From NCBI RefSeq assembly GCF_017115085.1, contig NZ_JABXKJ010000237.1, positions 1 through 64,000 of the forward strand: a stretch of 64,000 nucleotides of DNA, written 5' to 3'. The notes below the pieces were generated by a model. It was not told where the DNA came from and made no database searches. It saw only the letters and a program-made list of their open reading frames with translations. This stretch comes from Nostoc sp. NMS7. Lineage in GTDB: Bacteria; Cyanobacteriota; Cyanobacteriia; Cyanobacteriales; Nostocaceae. The position numbers were made by a program, and so were the translations under genes. How positions within the stretch are numbered: position 1 is the stretch's first letter; the number at the start of each line of letters is the position of its first letter. Positions 1-8,268 of the stretch are shown here, piece after piece.

Positions 1-58
1 ATGCCCAATGCCCCATGCCCAATGCCCCATGCCCAATGCCCCATGCCCAATGCCCAAT
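1..58. repeat. Heptanucleotide tandem repeat (CCCAATG/CCCCATG type)
   Basis: Alternating ATGCCCA and ATGCCCC heptamers run from the window edge to about base 58. The same family recurs near 51.9-52.0, 53.8 and 58.6 kb in either orientation. It matches the short tandemly repeated repetitive sequences known from heterocystous cyanobacteria. Here it runs straight into the open frame of the DALR-domain protein. Confidence 0.9.
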
Positions 59-511
59 TCGTTATTTGCTGTTCAATATGCCCATGCACGCTGCTGTTCG
101 CTAGTGTTGCTGGCTCACCGAGAGGGATTGATTAAACTTAGAGAACCTGTTCTAAATACTAGTCCAGCTTTTTGGAGTGTTATCGCCCCCAACCCCATAT
201 CTTGGCTCAACTGTGATGGAACACTGCGGCTAAATCACCCAGATGAGCGTCGGCTAATTGGCGAGTTAGTACAAGTGGTAGATAACATAAAATGCCCTGA
301 TATTAGCGATTCTGTGAAATGGGAAAAAATAACGCTGAATTTGAGCCAAGCTTTTGAAAAGTTCTGGTCTAATTGCCGGATTTGGGGTGAAGTGAAAATT
401 ACGTCACCAGAGGTAGCCCAAGCCAGACTGGGATTGCTCATGGCTACTCAGTCAGTATTAAGATATGTGTTAGAGGAAAATTTGGGGGTTTTTGCGCCCT
501 TGGAGTTATAA
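8..511 (+). CDS. DALR anticodon-binding-domain protein (5' incomplete or repeat-disrupted)
   Basis: The C-terminal ~145 residues resemble the DALR anticodon-binding domain of class I (arginyl-type) tRNA synthetases: a QYAHARCCSL segment near the start and a closing helix with ARLGLLMATQSVLRYVLEENLGV. Cyanobacteria carry stand-alone proteins with this domain whose role is not settled. No synthetase catalytic core is visible. The frame stays open to base 2 and its first ~16 residues are encoded purely by CCCAATG repeats (CPMPN units), so the true start is unknown. Either the gene begins upstream and carries an in-frame repeat, or the repeat has replaced its 5' end. Domain call moderately sure, start unsure. 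Confidence 0.6.
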   Translation: MPHAQCPMPNAPCPMPNSLFAVQYAHARCCSLVLLAHREGLIKLREPVLNTSPAFWSVIAPNPISWLNCDGTLRLNHPDERRLIGELVQVVDNIKCPDISDSVKWEKITLNLSQAFEKFWSNCRIWGEVKITSPEVAQARLGLLMATQSVLRYVLEENLGVFAPLEL

Positions 512-557
512 GTCAGTAATGTTGCTTAGTACAGCATTTCCGAAATTGTTAGCTTTT

Positions 558-700
558 TTAAACGCAGAGGGGAGGCAGCGCGTTGCGGTGAGGCAGTCCG
601 GTCTTGGGGGTTTCCCCCATGAGGAACTGCCGAACCCGAAGGGGGGTTCCCACGCCACTCCCCCCGTTGTAGCGACTGCCGTCGCGCTGAGAATTCACTA
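558..700. repeat. GC-rich palindromic interspersed repeat cluster
   Basis: This is a GC-rich patch in otherwise AT-rich DNA, with nested inverted segments: GGCAGT...GGGGGTTTCCCCC...AACTGCC, then a GGGGGG/CCCCCC pair. Such blocks are common between Nostoc genes. No convincing coding sequence is seen; the small frames crossing it are repeat translations. Confidence 0.6.
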
Positions 701-810
701 TGAATTTATGAAGTTCTGTAGTTAGGCAGAAAATAAAAACTTTTATCACACCTATTGACTCAATGCATCACCTCAGCTACATTAGCAAGTGTGTGAGGAG
801 CGAACCAGCA

Positions 811-849
811 GGGACACCGAGACGAAACACGGCCAGTCGTCGGTGTCCT
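811..849. terminator. Stem-loop downstream of the HAD phosphatase
   Basis: GGACACCGA(G)ACGA at 812-825 pairs with TCGTCGGTGTCC at 837-848 with one bulged base. It lies 37 bases beyond the stop of the minus-strand HAD gene. There is no strong U-tract on the minus strand, so a terminator role is plausible but not certain. Confidence 0.4.
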
Positions 850-885
850 TTCTGATTTATATGGGTTAGGTTTGAAAAAGTGCCC

Positions 886-1758
886 TCAGTATAGCAAAAA
901 CTTTTCAATTGCTACTGCTGCTCCGTCTTCCTCTACACTAGGAGCTACCCACTGCGCGATCGCTTGCACTCCTGCTGGTGCGTTACCCATAGCTACACCA
1001 AGTCCAACATATTCCAGCATTTCCACATCATTGAAGTTATCGCCAATCGCCATAACGTTGGCTATCTGTAAACCCAGCAATTCTTCGGCTAGATAACGTA
1101 CACCAGTTCCCTTATTCACAGAGGCATTAGTTGCTTCAAAAAAGGTAGCAACAGATGTTGTCAGATAAAGTTCAGCAGGTGTGTATTGGCGGCGCAAATT
1201 CCCCAATAGCTTGTCGATTACATCTGTGTCATCAGACAAAGCAAGAATTTTTGTCGGTTCATTCGTTAAGGTTTGGCGCAAATCACCCACGGGAATCGGG
1301 ATAACACCAGAACGTTCTGCATAAATTTGGGTTTCTCTAGTTAACTCACGGACGTATAGCTGATCATTGATGTAAAAGTGGACAGATAAAAGCGATCGCA
1401 ATTCAGGTTGTTCAAAATAGTCGATTAGCTGGTGGGCAATTTCCCTGGAAACAACCCAATGGCGATGAATTTTTTGGGTAATTGGGTCTTGAATCCAGCC
1501 TCCTTGATAAGCCATTAATGGTAAAGTAGAGCCGATTTCTTGGTGGAAGCGCAAGGCGGAACGATACATTCTACCTGTAGCGATCGCCACTTGAATTCCT
1601 CGTGCTTGGGCGGCAATAATCGCTTGCTTTACACCTGTACTGACGGTGTTAGACTCTCCGGCGATCGTACCATCTATATCCAAAACTAATAGTTTAATGT
1701 CTTTTGCAGTAGCCTGATGATCAGTAGATGCCAAATGTGTGGCCGATGCTTTCTGCAT
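886..1758 (-). CDS. Cof-type HAD-IIB family hydrolase
   Basis: This 290-residue protein is a haloacid dehalogenase-fold phosphatase of the Cof/YidA class, cytosolic enzymes that dephosphorylate sugar phosphates and related small metabolites. Motif I is LVLDIDGT with nucleophile Asp27 and Asp29, motif II is the ATGR segment near residue 60, the motif III lysine lies in NKGTGV, and motif IV is GDNFND at about 239-244. The C2 cap sits between motifs II and III. Length is usual for the family. The N-terminal ~20 residues are an extension before the core, so a later start is possible. It is divergent from polA across a 265 bp gap. Substrate cannot be read from sequence. Confidence 0.88.
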   Translation of the reverse strand: MQKASATHLASTDHQATAKDIKLLVLDIDGTIAGESNTVSTGVKQAIIAAQARGIQVAIATGRMYRSALRFHQEIGSTLPLMAYQGGWIQDPITQKIHRHWVVSREIAHQLIDYFEQPELRSLLSVHFYINDQLYVRELTRETQIYAERSGVIPIPVGDLRQTLTNEPTKILALSDDTDVIDKLLGNLRRQYTPAELYLTTSVATFFEATNASVNKGTGVRYLAEELLGLQIANVMAIGDNFNDVEMLEYVGLGVAMGNAPAGVQAIAQWVAPSVEEDGAAVAIEKFLLY

Positions 1759-2023
1759 AATTTCCTAGATTTTAAGTTTCAATAAGAGGTTAACAGGCTC
1801 TAGCTATCAGTGGGGAGTAGTAGAAAAAATTCGGTTCTCTAGTCACTTACGTACTTATACATACCTGCGAAAAGTTGGTTCTACTAGGCTTCCGTACTAA
1901 AGCTGCAAATACGTAGACACCAGTTTGTTTAAAATTATATGCAGGAGCAATTGGTATGCAAAAACGGCGCTATTGTCGCCAAAGCCAAGCTGAACAAGCA
2001 TCTGAAATTGCTAAAATAGGGCT

Positions 2024-4966
2024 ATGTCTGAAATCACTTCTGCAACCGCAACACGTCCCACGTTCATCCTCGTCGATGGACACTCCCTCGCTTATCGTTC
2101 ATACTTTGCTTTCGCCAAAGGGCGAGATGGAGGACTGCGTACCAAAACGGGGATTCCTACCAGTATATGTTTTGGTTTTGTGAAGTGCCTGCTGGAAGTA
2201 ATGGCAACACAACAGCCACAAGCAATGGCGATCGCTTTTGATTTGGGTGAGGCAACTTTTCGCCACGAAGCTGATGAGACTTATAAAGCCGATCGCCCGG
2301 AAACGCCAGAAGACTTCATTCCCGACTTAGCAAACCTGCATGAGTTGCTGAATGGCTTCAATTTACCATTTTTTACTGCCCCTGGTTTCGAGGCAGATGA
2401 TGTTTTGGGAACCTTAGCACAGCGAGTAACTGCTGCTGGGTATAGGGTGAAGATTCTTACAGGCGATCGCGATTTATTTCAACTGATTGACTCTGACAAA
2501 CAAATTACTGTTCTAAATTTTAGTCCAGATGCCCTCAAGCGCTCTACAAATAGCATCACGGAATTTGAAGCAGCACAAGTCAAAGAAAAAATGGGCGTTT
2601 TACCTTCACAAATTGTCGATTTCAAAGCTCTTTGTGGTGATAAATCAGATAATATTCCTGGAGTCAAGGGAATTGGTGAAAAGACAGCAGTTCAGCTGCT
2701 AAATACCTATGGTTCTCTTGATCATATTTATGCTGCCTTAGATGAAATTAAAGGCGCAACTCAGAAAAAACTCGCAAGTGGTAAAGATGATGCTGAGAAG
2801 TCTCGCTATTTGGCAACCATAGTTTTAGATGTTCCTATAAAATTTGATTTAGAAGATTGCAAATTAAAAGGGTTTGATACAAGCGTTTTATCACCAATTT
2901 TAGAAAAGTTAGAATTCAAGTCTTTTTTAGGCAAAATAAATGACCTACAGCAACGTTTTGGTGGCAAGGTTGCAGAAAACCAAGAAGCCAAAATAGATGT
3001 AATTAATCCCAATTCTAATAACTCCGAATTCAGCGCTGATGAAGATAATGATTTGTGGTTTTTCAGTGCTAATGATACGGCAGTAGTTCCACAACAATCC
3101 ACTTCTCCAATTACACCACGCATCATCAACACTGAAGCTAAATTAACTGAGTTAGTGAAACTTTTGCAAAAATTCACCAATTCAGAAACTCCCGTTGCTT
3201 GGGACACTGAAACCACCGATTTAGAACCAAGAGATGCTGAGTTAGTAGGAATTGGTTGCTGTTGGGGAACGGAACCAGATGAGGTAGCCTATATTCCTCT
3301 GGGGCACAAAACTGGAGAAAATTTGCATAAAGATTTGGCGCTAGAAGCATTACGCCCAATTCTCGAAAGTGCTGATTATCCGAAAGCTCTACAAAATGCC
3401 AAATTTGACCGCTTAGTTCTCAAGTGTCAAGGAATTAATTTGGTAGGAGTAGTATTTGATCCCATGCTAGCTAGTTACATTCTAAATCCAGATTCTAGCC
3501 ATAATTTGATGGATTTGGGGCAGCGATATTTGGGATTGATCGCAAAAAGTTACTTAGATTTAGTTCCTAAAGGCAAAACCATTGCTGATATAGATATTCC
3601 CGCCGTAGCAGATTACTGCGGTATGGATGCTTATTCTACCTTTGGTTTAGTGCCAAAATTGCGTGAGGAACTGGATAAATTTCCAGCTTTATCTAAGCTA
3701 TTGGTGGAAGTGGAACAGCCACTAGAAGCAGTTTTAGCCGAAATGGAATATACAGGCGTTCGGATTAATTCCGCTTATTTACAAGAACTTTCCCAGCATT
3801 TAGAAACTGAGTTAGCCAGGTTAAAAGAGCAAGCAACTGCAATAGCTGGAGAAAATTTTAACTTGGGTTCACCAAAGCAAATGAGCCAAATCTTGTTTGA
3901 AAAGTTAGGGTTAAGTACCAAACATTCTCGTAAAATTCAAACGGGCTATTCTACAGATGCAGCAACATTGGAAAGACTTCAAGAAGATGATAACACCGGA
4001 TTTGTTGAGGCGATCATTGAGTATCGCACCCTATCTAAATTAAAGTCTACTTATGTTGATGCATTGCCAGCATTGGTGCGTCCAGATACTCAACGGGTGC
4101 ATACTGATTTTAATCAAGCAGCGACATCAACTGGTAGGTTATCTTCTTCTAATCCGAATTTGCAAAATATCCCCATTCGTACAGCTTTTAGTCGCCAAAT
4201 TCGGAAGGCGTTTTTGCCAGAAGCTGGTTGGTTAATGGTGGCTGCTGATTATTCACAAATTGAATTGCGAATTTTGGCTCATTTGAGTCAAGAGCCGATA
4301 TTAGTGCAAGCATATCAGCAAAATGAAGATGTTCACACTGTTACCGCGCGGTTAGTGTTTGAAAAAGAAAATATCACATCAGAAGAACGAGGGATGGCAA
4401 AAACTATCAATTTTGGCGTGATTTATGGAATGGGTTCTCTAAGGTTTTCGCGCTCAACTGGGATAGATAAGACCATTGCCAACGAGTTCATTAAGCGGTT
4501 TAATGAAAGATATCCGAAAGTATTTGCATATTTGGAGCGAGTCAAAAAAGAAGCGATCGCTCTTGGTTATGTAGAAACTATTCTCGGTCGCCGTCGTTAT
4601 TTTGATTTTACTAATAACAGTTTACGCAGATTAAAAGGCAGTAACCCAGAAGATATTGACTTGAGTAAATTAAAGAATTTGGGTGCTTTCGATGCGGGTT
4701 TACTACGCTCTGCTGCTAATGCACCAATTCAAGGTTCCAACGCTGATATTATCAAAATTGCAATGGTAAGATTGCATGAGGTTTTGAAAAACTATCAGGC
4801 GCGTTTGTTGTTGCAAGTTCACGATGAACTAGTGTTTGAAATTCCTCCTCAAGAGTGGGAAGAATTACAACCACAAATTAAGTCGGTGATGGAAAATGCA
4901 GTCCAGTTGAGTGTGCCGTTGCTGGTGGATGCGCGTGTTGGTGAAAATTGGATGGAGACGAAGTAA
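2024..4966 (+). CDS. polA: DNA polymerase I
   Basis: This 980-residue enzyme is the repair and Okazaki-fragment polymerase. Residues 1-~300 form the 5'-3' flap exonuclease (FILVDGHSLAYRS at the start, GDRDLFQL and GDKSDNIPG motifs). A 3'-5' proofreading domain begins near 385 and keeps its acidic residues (WDTETTD near 393, NAKFD, and YCGMD), so proofreading is probably active. The family A polymerase domain fills the C-terminal ~400 residues: TGRLSSSNPNLQNIP, DYSQIELRILAHLS (motif A, ~741), KTINFGVIYGMG (motif B), and QVHDELVFE (motif C, ~931). All three domains look intact. It appears monocistronic and converges on psb27. The ATG at 2024 lacks a clear Shine-Dalgarno, common in this group. 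Confidence 0.97.
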   Translation: MSEITSATATRPTFILVDGHSLAYRSYFAFAKGRDGGLRTKTGIPTSICFGFVKCLLEVMATQQPQAMAIAFDLGEATFRHEADETYKADRPETPEDFIPDLANLHELLNGFNLPFFTAPGFEADDVLGTLAQRVTAAGYRVKILTGDRDLFQLIDSDKQITVLNFSPDALKRSTNSITEFEAAQVKEKMGVLPSQIVDFKALCGDKSDNIPGVKGIGEKTAVQLLNTYGSLDHIYAALDEIKGATQKKLASGKDDAEKSRYLATIVLDVPIKFDLEDCKLKGFDTSVLSPILEKLEFKSFLGKINDLQQRFGGKVAENQEAKIDVINPNSNNSEFSADEDNDLWFFSANDTAVVPQQSTSPITPRIINTEAKLTELVKLLQKFTNSETPVAWDTETTDLEPRDAELVGIGCCWGTEPDEVAYIPLGHKTGENLHKDLALEALRPILESADYPKALQNAKFDRLVLKCQGINLVGVVFDPMLASYILNPDSSHNLMDLGQRYLGLIAKSYLDLVPKGKTIADIDIPAVADYCGMDAYSTFGLVPKLREELDKFPALSKLLVEVEQPLEAVLAEMEYTGVRINSAYLQELSQHLETELARLKEQATAIAGENFNLGSPKQMSQILFEKLGLSTKHSRKIQTGYSTDAATLERLQEDDNTGFVEAIIEYRTLSKLKSTYVDALPALVRPDTQRVHTDFNQAATSTGRLSSSNPNLQNIPIRTAFSRQIRKAFLPEAGWLMVAADYSQIELRILAHLSQEPILVQAYQQNEDVHTVTARLVFEKENITSEERGMAKTINFGVIYGMGSLRFSRSTGIDKTIANEFIKRFNERYPKVFAYLERVKKEAIALGYVETILGRRRYFDFTNNSLRRLKGSNPEDIDLSKLKNLGAFDAGLLRSAANAPIQGSNADIIKIAMVRLHEVLKNYQARLLLQVHDELVFEIPPQEWEELQPQIKSVMENAVQLSVPLLVDARVGENWMETK

Positions 4967-5020
4967 GTTGAACTGTGACAAGGCTTTTAGTTAGAAAAGT
5001 GTCAATCAGTTTAGTTGAAA

Positions 5021-5067
5021 TCATCAAGAGTCAACACTTTTGACTCTTGACTCTTGACTCTTGATGA
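5021..5067. terminator. Hairpin with TTGACTC repeats between convergent polA and psb27
   Basis: TCATCAAGAGTCAA (5021-5034) pairs perfectly with TTGACTCTTGATGA (5054-5067). The right arm is part of a three-copy TTGACTC heptamer run, so the left arm could pair with alternative registers. Position between convergent genes suggests a shared terminator built from a short tandem repeat. Confidence 0.5.
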
Positions 5068-5089
5068 TGGAGTAGGCAAGAGTTAACAG

Positions 5090-5488
5090 TTAAGCGCCAC
5101 GCTTCAGCGCCACTTCTACCTGCTGTAACTCCTTCTCTAAACGATTTTTGAGTTTTTCGGGTACGGGACGATTTGGGTAAGAACTGTAGTGTCCAGCTAG
5201 AGAATTGAGGGCTGTTCGCATGGTTGTAAAGGAGCCAAGACCAGAAACAGAGTTAACTCGCTGATAGCGAGATGAAAAGTCATTAATTTTTTGACGTGCT
5301 TCTGTTTGAACTGCTGCTTTGTCTGGTGAATCTTGTGATAAATCCAGAGCTTGTCTCATAATATTGACCACAGCTAAGGTGTCTTGGCGATAATCCCCAG
5401 TCAAACTATCTGGACTGCCAGAACAGCCCATTAAGCCGATAGCTACAACTAAAACCAGCGCAAGCAAACGCGACCAATAGCGCTTCAT
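5090..5488 (-). CDS. psb27: Photosystem II assembly lipoprotein Psb27
   Basis: A lumenal lipoprotein that binds CP43 during assembly and repair of photosystem II and keeps the manganese cluster site accessible. The N-terminus is a lipoprotein signal: basic MKRYWSR, a hydrophobic stretch, then the lipobox LMGC with the acylated Cys at residue 22 from this start. The mature ~110 residues carry the typical Psb27 four-helix features, including LTGDYRQDTLAVV and the segment around FSSRYQRVNSVSGLGSF. I chose the ATG at 5488 because it gives a normal basic n-region; an ATG two codons upstream (5494) is equally readable. Monocistronic, convergent with polA. Confidence 0.92.
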   Translation of the reverse strand: MKRYWSRLLALVLVVAIGLMGCSGSPDSLTGDYRQDTLAVVNIMRQALDLSQDSPDKAAVQTEARQKINDFSSRYQRVNSVSGLGSFTTMRTALNSLAGHYSSYPNRPVPEKLKNRLEKELQQVEVALKRGA

Positions 5489-5574
5489 AAGCATTAAGTA
5501 GAAGAATACGTAAATTAATGTCCATCCTATCTTGAATTGGTATCTTGGGGATCAATTTAGTTAGGAGTGGGGGA

Positions 5575-5606
5575 GTAGGCTTGCCGTGAGCGTAGCCGAA
5601 TGGGAG
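5575..5606. repeat. Short dispersed repeat (GCTTGCCGTGAGC..AGCCGAATGGGAG)
   Basis: A ~30 bp unit seen again at about 58546-58573 with one or two changes. It lies in the otherwise featureless gap 5489-5760 between psb27 and the PAP2 relic. Confidence 0.6.
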
Positions 5607-5760
5607 TAGGGCTGTTTCATTCGCTAAAAGGCGCTCATTTACAAGCATCTTGGGCAAAAAATCAGGTGATTAAAAAATTTGATTGGACAATTATCATCGT
5701 GATGCCTTCTCTGAGAGAGGCTTTGCCAAGAGTTAGTGAGTTAGAGTCATCTCACTTTCC

Positions 5761-6102
5761 CTACCTCAATCTTTGCAATTTAAGCATCGTAATACATATC
5801 ATCAGCCACAAAAAACCGACTCCATAACCTGCAATTATGTCTGTAGGCCAATGGACTCCTAAATATAAGCGGCTGATACCAATAGCAGCAATTAAAATAA
5901 CTGTCAAACTATAAATAACTTTGGCAAAATCAGGATAGTGAGTTGCCAATTCGTAAGCAATAAAACCATAAAGCACTATAGAACCTAGTGCATGACCACT
6001 AGGAAAACTAAAAGATTTTTCAGAAATTAACTGATGCCACAGTTGAGGGCGAGGTTTAGAAAAAAACAACTTTAGCCCTGTAATTTTATTTAATCCACGT
6101 TC
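5761..6102 (-). pseudogene. PAP2-family phosphatase, N-terminally truncated
   Basis: The readable frame holds the catalytic half of a membrane PAP2 (type 2 phosphatidic acid phosphatase) enzyme: K-x6-RP within KLFFSKPRP, the SFPSGHA motif, and the SRLYLGVHWPTDIIAG motif followed by a final membrane helix. Family members are usually ~200 residues or more and have N-terminal membrane helices before the first motif; these are absent. An in-frame stop at 6103-6105 lies just upstream and only a TTG (6069) is available as start, which would fall inside the first motif. The upstream DNA is a duplicated 68 bp repeat, so the 5' part was probably lost through repeat insertion or deletion. All three active-site motifs survive, so a shortened product cannot be ruled out. 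Confidence 0.7.
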
Positions 6103-6274
6103 CTAAAGAGGAATTTTTCATCAAAATTTTTACCTACCTTAAAAGGGCTAGCTTACCTCACCCTCAATCCCTCTCCTTTATAAGGAGAGGGAAGTTAGAG
6201 ACTTGCATTTTATTTAATCCACGTTCCTAAAGAGGAATTTTTCACTAAAATTTTTACCCACGTTAAAAGGGCTA
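6083..6274. repeat. Two 68 bp direct repeats flanking a palindromic CCTCACCC element
   Basis: Bases 6083-6150 and 6207-6274 are near-identical direct copies (both contain TTATTTAATCCACGTTCCTA). Between them lies a CCTCACCCTCAATCCCTCTCC..GGAGAGGGA hairpin element. The first copy abuts the broken 5' end of the PAP2 gene and the second abuts the 3' end of cofH. Confidence 0.85.
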
Positions 6275-6277
6275 CTG

Positions 6278-7420
6278 TTAACTACTAACTTTCTGATAGA
6301 GAGTATCGCGTTGTTGGTAAGGTCTTCCTAAAGAAGCGATCACAGCTTGCAAAGTTTCCACTTCCATACATGTACCACCCAAAGCACCTGCCATTGTGGT
6401 AATATGTTCTTCCATCAAGGTGCCGCCGATATCGTTGCAACCCCAAACTAAGGCTTCGGTTGCACCAGCAAGCCCCAATTTTACCCAACTCTGCTGATGG
6501 TTGGGAATCCAATTACCTAAGTAAATTCGCGCCACAGCCCCTAGCAGCAGGGCATCACTCAAAATTGGTTGATCGCGTCCGACACGACGACGTAAGGATT
6601 TGGGCGCTTCTTGTCCAACGAAAGGTAATAAAATAAACTCTGTGATGTTTGCTGGATATCCCTGAGTGATGGCGGTTTTTTGGAGCGATCGCAATTTTTC
6701 TAAATGTCCAATTTGCTGCTCGTGGGTTTCAATATGCCCAGATAACATGGTGCTGGTGGTATGCAAGCCTAATTTGTGAGCAGTGCTGACAATTTCTAAC
6801 CAAGTGGTTGTGTCAATTTTCTCTGGACATAGTATTCGCCTAACTTCATCGTCTAACACTTCAGCTGCTGTTCCCGGCATTGAGCTAACACCAGCATCGC
6901 GCAAAGCAATAATCACATCAGCATATTCAAGTCCATCAAGTCTGGCGATAAATTCCACTTCCTGGGGAGAGAAAGCATGTAAATGTATCTGGGGAAATTC
7001 CTGTTTAATGGTTTCTACTACCTTGAGATAGTAGGGCAAAGATTTGCCATTTATCTGCGCTTGGGGATTTAACCCGCCCTGCATACAGATTTCCGTCGCA
7101 CCCCGCCGCACCGCATCTGTCGCTTTTTCCAAAATTTGCGCCGAATCTAACCAGTATGCATCGGCATCACCATCATCTCGACGGAATGCACAAAAACTAC
7201 AGTGTTGCTCACAAATATTAGTAAAGTTGATATTACGATTAATTATGTATGTAACTGTATCGCCTGCTTGAGTGTGGCGGAGTGTATCGGATGTAGTACG
7301 TATTGCTGCGATCGCCTCTGGCTCAGTTTGTTGTAACAATACCACTCCCTCTTCGGGAGATAAGTCATATCCCATCAAGGCACGGTCAAGAATTTTTTCA
7401 ACAGCAATTTTTGTCAGCAT
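6278..7420 (-). CDS. cofH: 7,8-didemethyl-8-hydroxy-5-deazariboflavin synthase subunit 2
   Basis: CofH is a radical SAM enzyme that, with CofG, makes the deazaflavin Fo; in cyanobacteria Fo can serve as photolyase antenna. The 380-residue protein carries the radical SAM cluster motif CEQHCSFC (Cys70, Cys74, Cys77), preceded by [12 protein letters not shown], a signature of the CofH/MqnC group. The rest fits a TIM barrel of the normal length, with the segment [13 protein letters not shown] near residue 260. The related MqnC/MqnE enzymes of futalosine menaquinone synthesis are an alternative, but the sequence reads as the cyanobacterial CofH type. No cofG lies in this window. The gene stands alone, with repeats directly downstream. 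Confidence 0.9.
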   Translation of the reverse strand: MLTKIAVEKILDRALMGYDLSPEEGVVLLQQTEPEAIAAIRTTSDTLRHTQAGDTVTYIINRNINFTNICEQHCSFCAFRRDDGDADAYWLDSAQILEKATDAVRRGATEICMQGGLNPQAQINGKSLPYYLKVVETIKQEFPQIHLHAFSPQEVEFIARLDGLEYADVIIALRDAGVSSMPGTAAEVLDDEVRRILCPEKIDTTTWLEIVSTAHKLGLHTTSTMLSGHIETHEQQIGHLEKLRSLQKTAITQGYPANITEFILLPFVGQEAPKSLRRRVGRDQPILSDALLLGAVARIYLGNWIPNHQQSWVKLGLAGATEALVWGCNDIGGTLMEEHITTMAGALGGTCMEVETLQAVIASLGRPYQQRDTLYQKVSS

Positions 7421-7859
7421 TACTTTCTTAATTTCTCACTAAATCTTAATTTTATGTATGATCTTGGAAATAATAAGTAGCTTTATATAACCCATTAACA
7501 AAAAAATAGCGTGGTTTTACCATCGCATAATTAATTTCAGTAGACCGAAAAGTTCTGTGTTAGTAAAGCTCACCGTTCGCGTAGCGTTCCGTTAGCGCAG
7601 CCTCTCTTAGAGAAGGAAAGGTATCACTTTGTGATGGATAGTTACAGATACAACTATTGTACAAAAAAATTATAAGATACATTTTTTAGAAATTTGTTGA
7701 GAAATTCAAGATAAGTAAAACTCATAAATTAGCCAATTAGCCAAAAAGGTAAGGGTAACTCTCCCCGCGTCCGTGAGGAGCAAGTGACACGACTAGTCAC
7801 ACTTAGGACATAAGATTGCAATGCCTCTGTCATCTAGATAGGTTTTACTAAACCTTACG
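7421..7859. other. Intergenic region with one interspersed repeat
   Basis: No gene is seen. A GTTCGCGTAGCG...GCGCAGCCTCTC..AGAGAAGG repeat occupies about 7569-7617. A small hairpin GTGAC..GTCAC lies near 7784-7800. The remainder is AT-rich and probably holds the cofH promoter. Confidence 0.5.
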
Positions 7860-8036
7860 TCAGTGTTAATATAGGTAATCTTCATGAATGAAAAGGAAAT
7901 AGCTGGCTCAGTATGCTAGTACGGCTCATACAGAGTCTTATTCATCTGTTTTCAGTGATCTACTGCTGACTGCTCCCTGTAGAAGTCAGAATACCTGCCG
8001 AATCAACCATTAATATCGTTTTATCTACGAGGTACA
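7860..8036 (+). promoter_or_regulatory. Possible cobalamin riboswitch leader of cbtB
   Basis: AGTCAGAATACCTGCC at 7984-7999 closely matches the B12-box at the 3' end of cobalamin riboswitches (AGYCMGgAgACCkGCC). It ends 39 bases before the cbtB start, and the Shine-Dalgarno-like GAGGT (8029-8033) follows, as in riboswitches that mask translation. The upstream ~120 bases contain AT-rich, partly palindromic segments in roughly the right place, but I cannot align the full conserved core (GGTGnAA..GCCACTG). Family context is supportive because CbtB genes are commonly B12-regulated. Treat as a candidate only. Confidence 0.4.
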
Positions 8037-8038
8037 AA

Positions 8039-8230
8039 ATGACTGTTCAATCTTCTAGTTCGATTCAGCAACAAGTTACCAGTCAAGTACTATCAGTGCC
8101 TGTACAATCAGCGCTCTATATTGCACTGTGTTCTTTGACACTGTGGACAATTTATTTCACTACATACCCCGCTATCCATGACACGACTCATACTCTGCGT
8201 CACCACACACTGATGGTGAGTTGCCATTAG
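8039..8230 (+). CDS. cbtB: CbtB-like cobalt transporter subunit
   Basis: A 63-residue protein with one predicted membrane helix (about residues 22-43) and a histidine-rich C-terminus, HDTTHTLRHH...CH. This is the signature of CbtB, the small subunit of the predicted CbtAB cobalt transporter found under B12 control in many bacteria. The His/Cys tail probably binds metal on the outer face. A Shine-Dalgarno-like GAGGT lies six bases before the ATG. The next gene, 38 bp downstream, is not a recognisable CbtA but a larger membrane protein with its own His/Met cluster. The family is identified from the tail motif and length; the metal transported is inferred. Confidence 0.75.
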   Translation: MTVQSSSSIQQQVTSQVLSVPVQSALYIALCSLTLWTIYFTTYPAIHDTTHTLRHHTLMVSCH

Positions 8231-8268
8231 TTGATTGAGTCAATAATTAGCAGGAGCAGAGAAATAAA

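Noticed and set aside
1956-2183. Small frame overlapping the start of polA
   Set aside because: Out of frame with polA, no family likeness and no ribosome-binding site.
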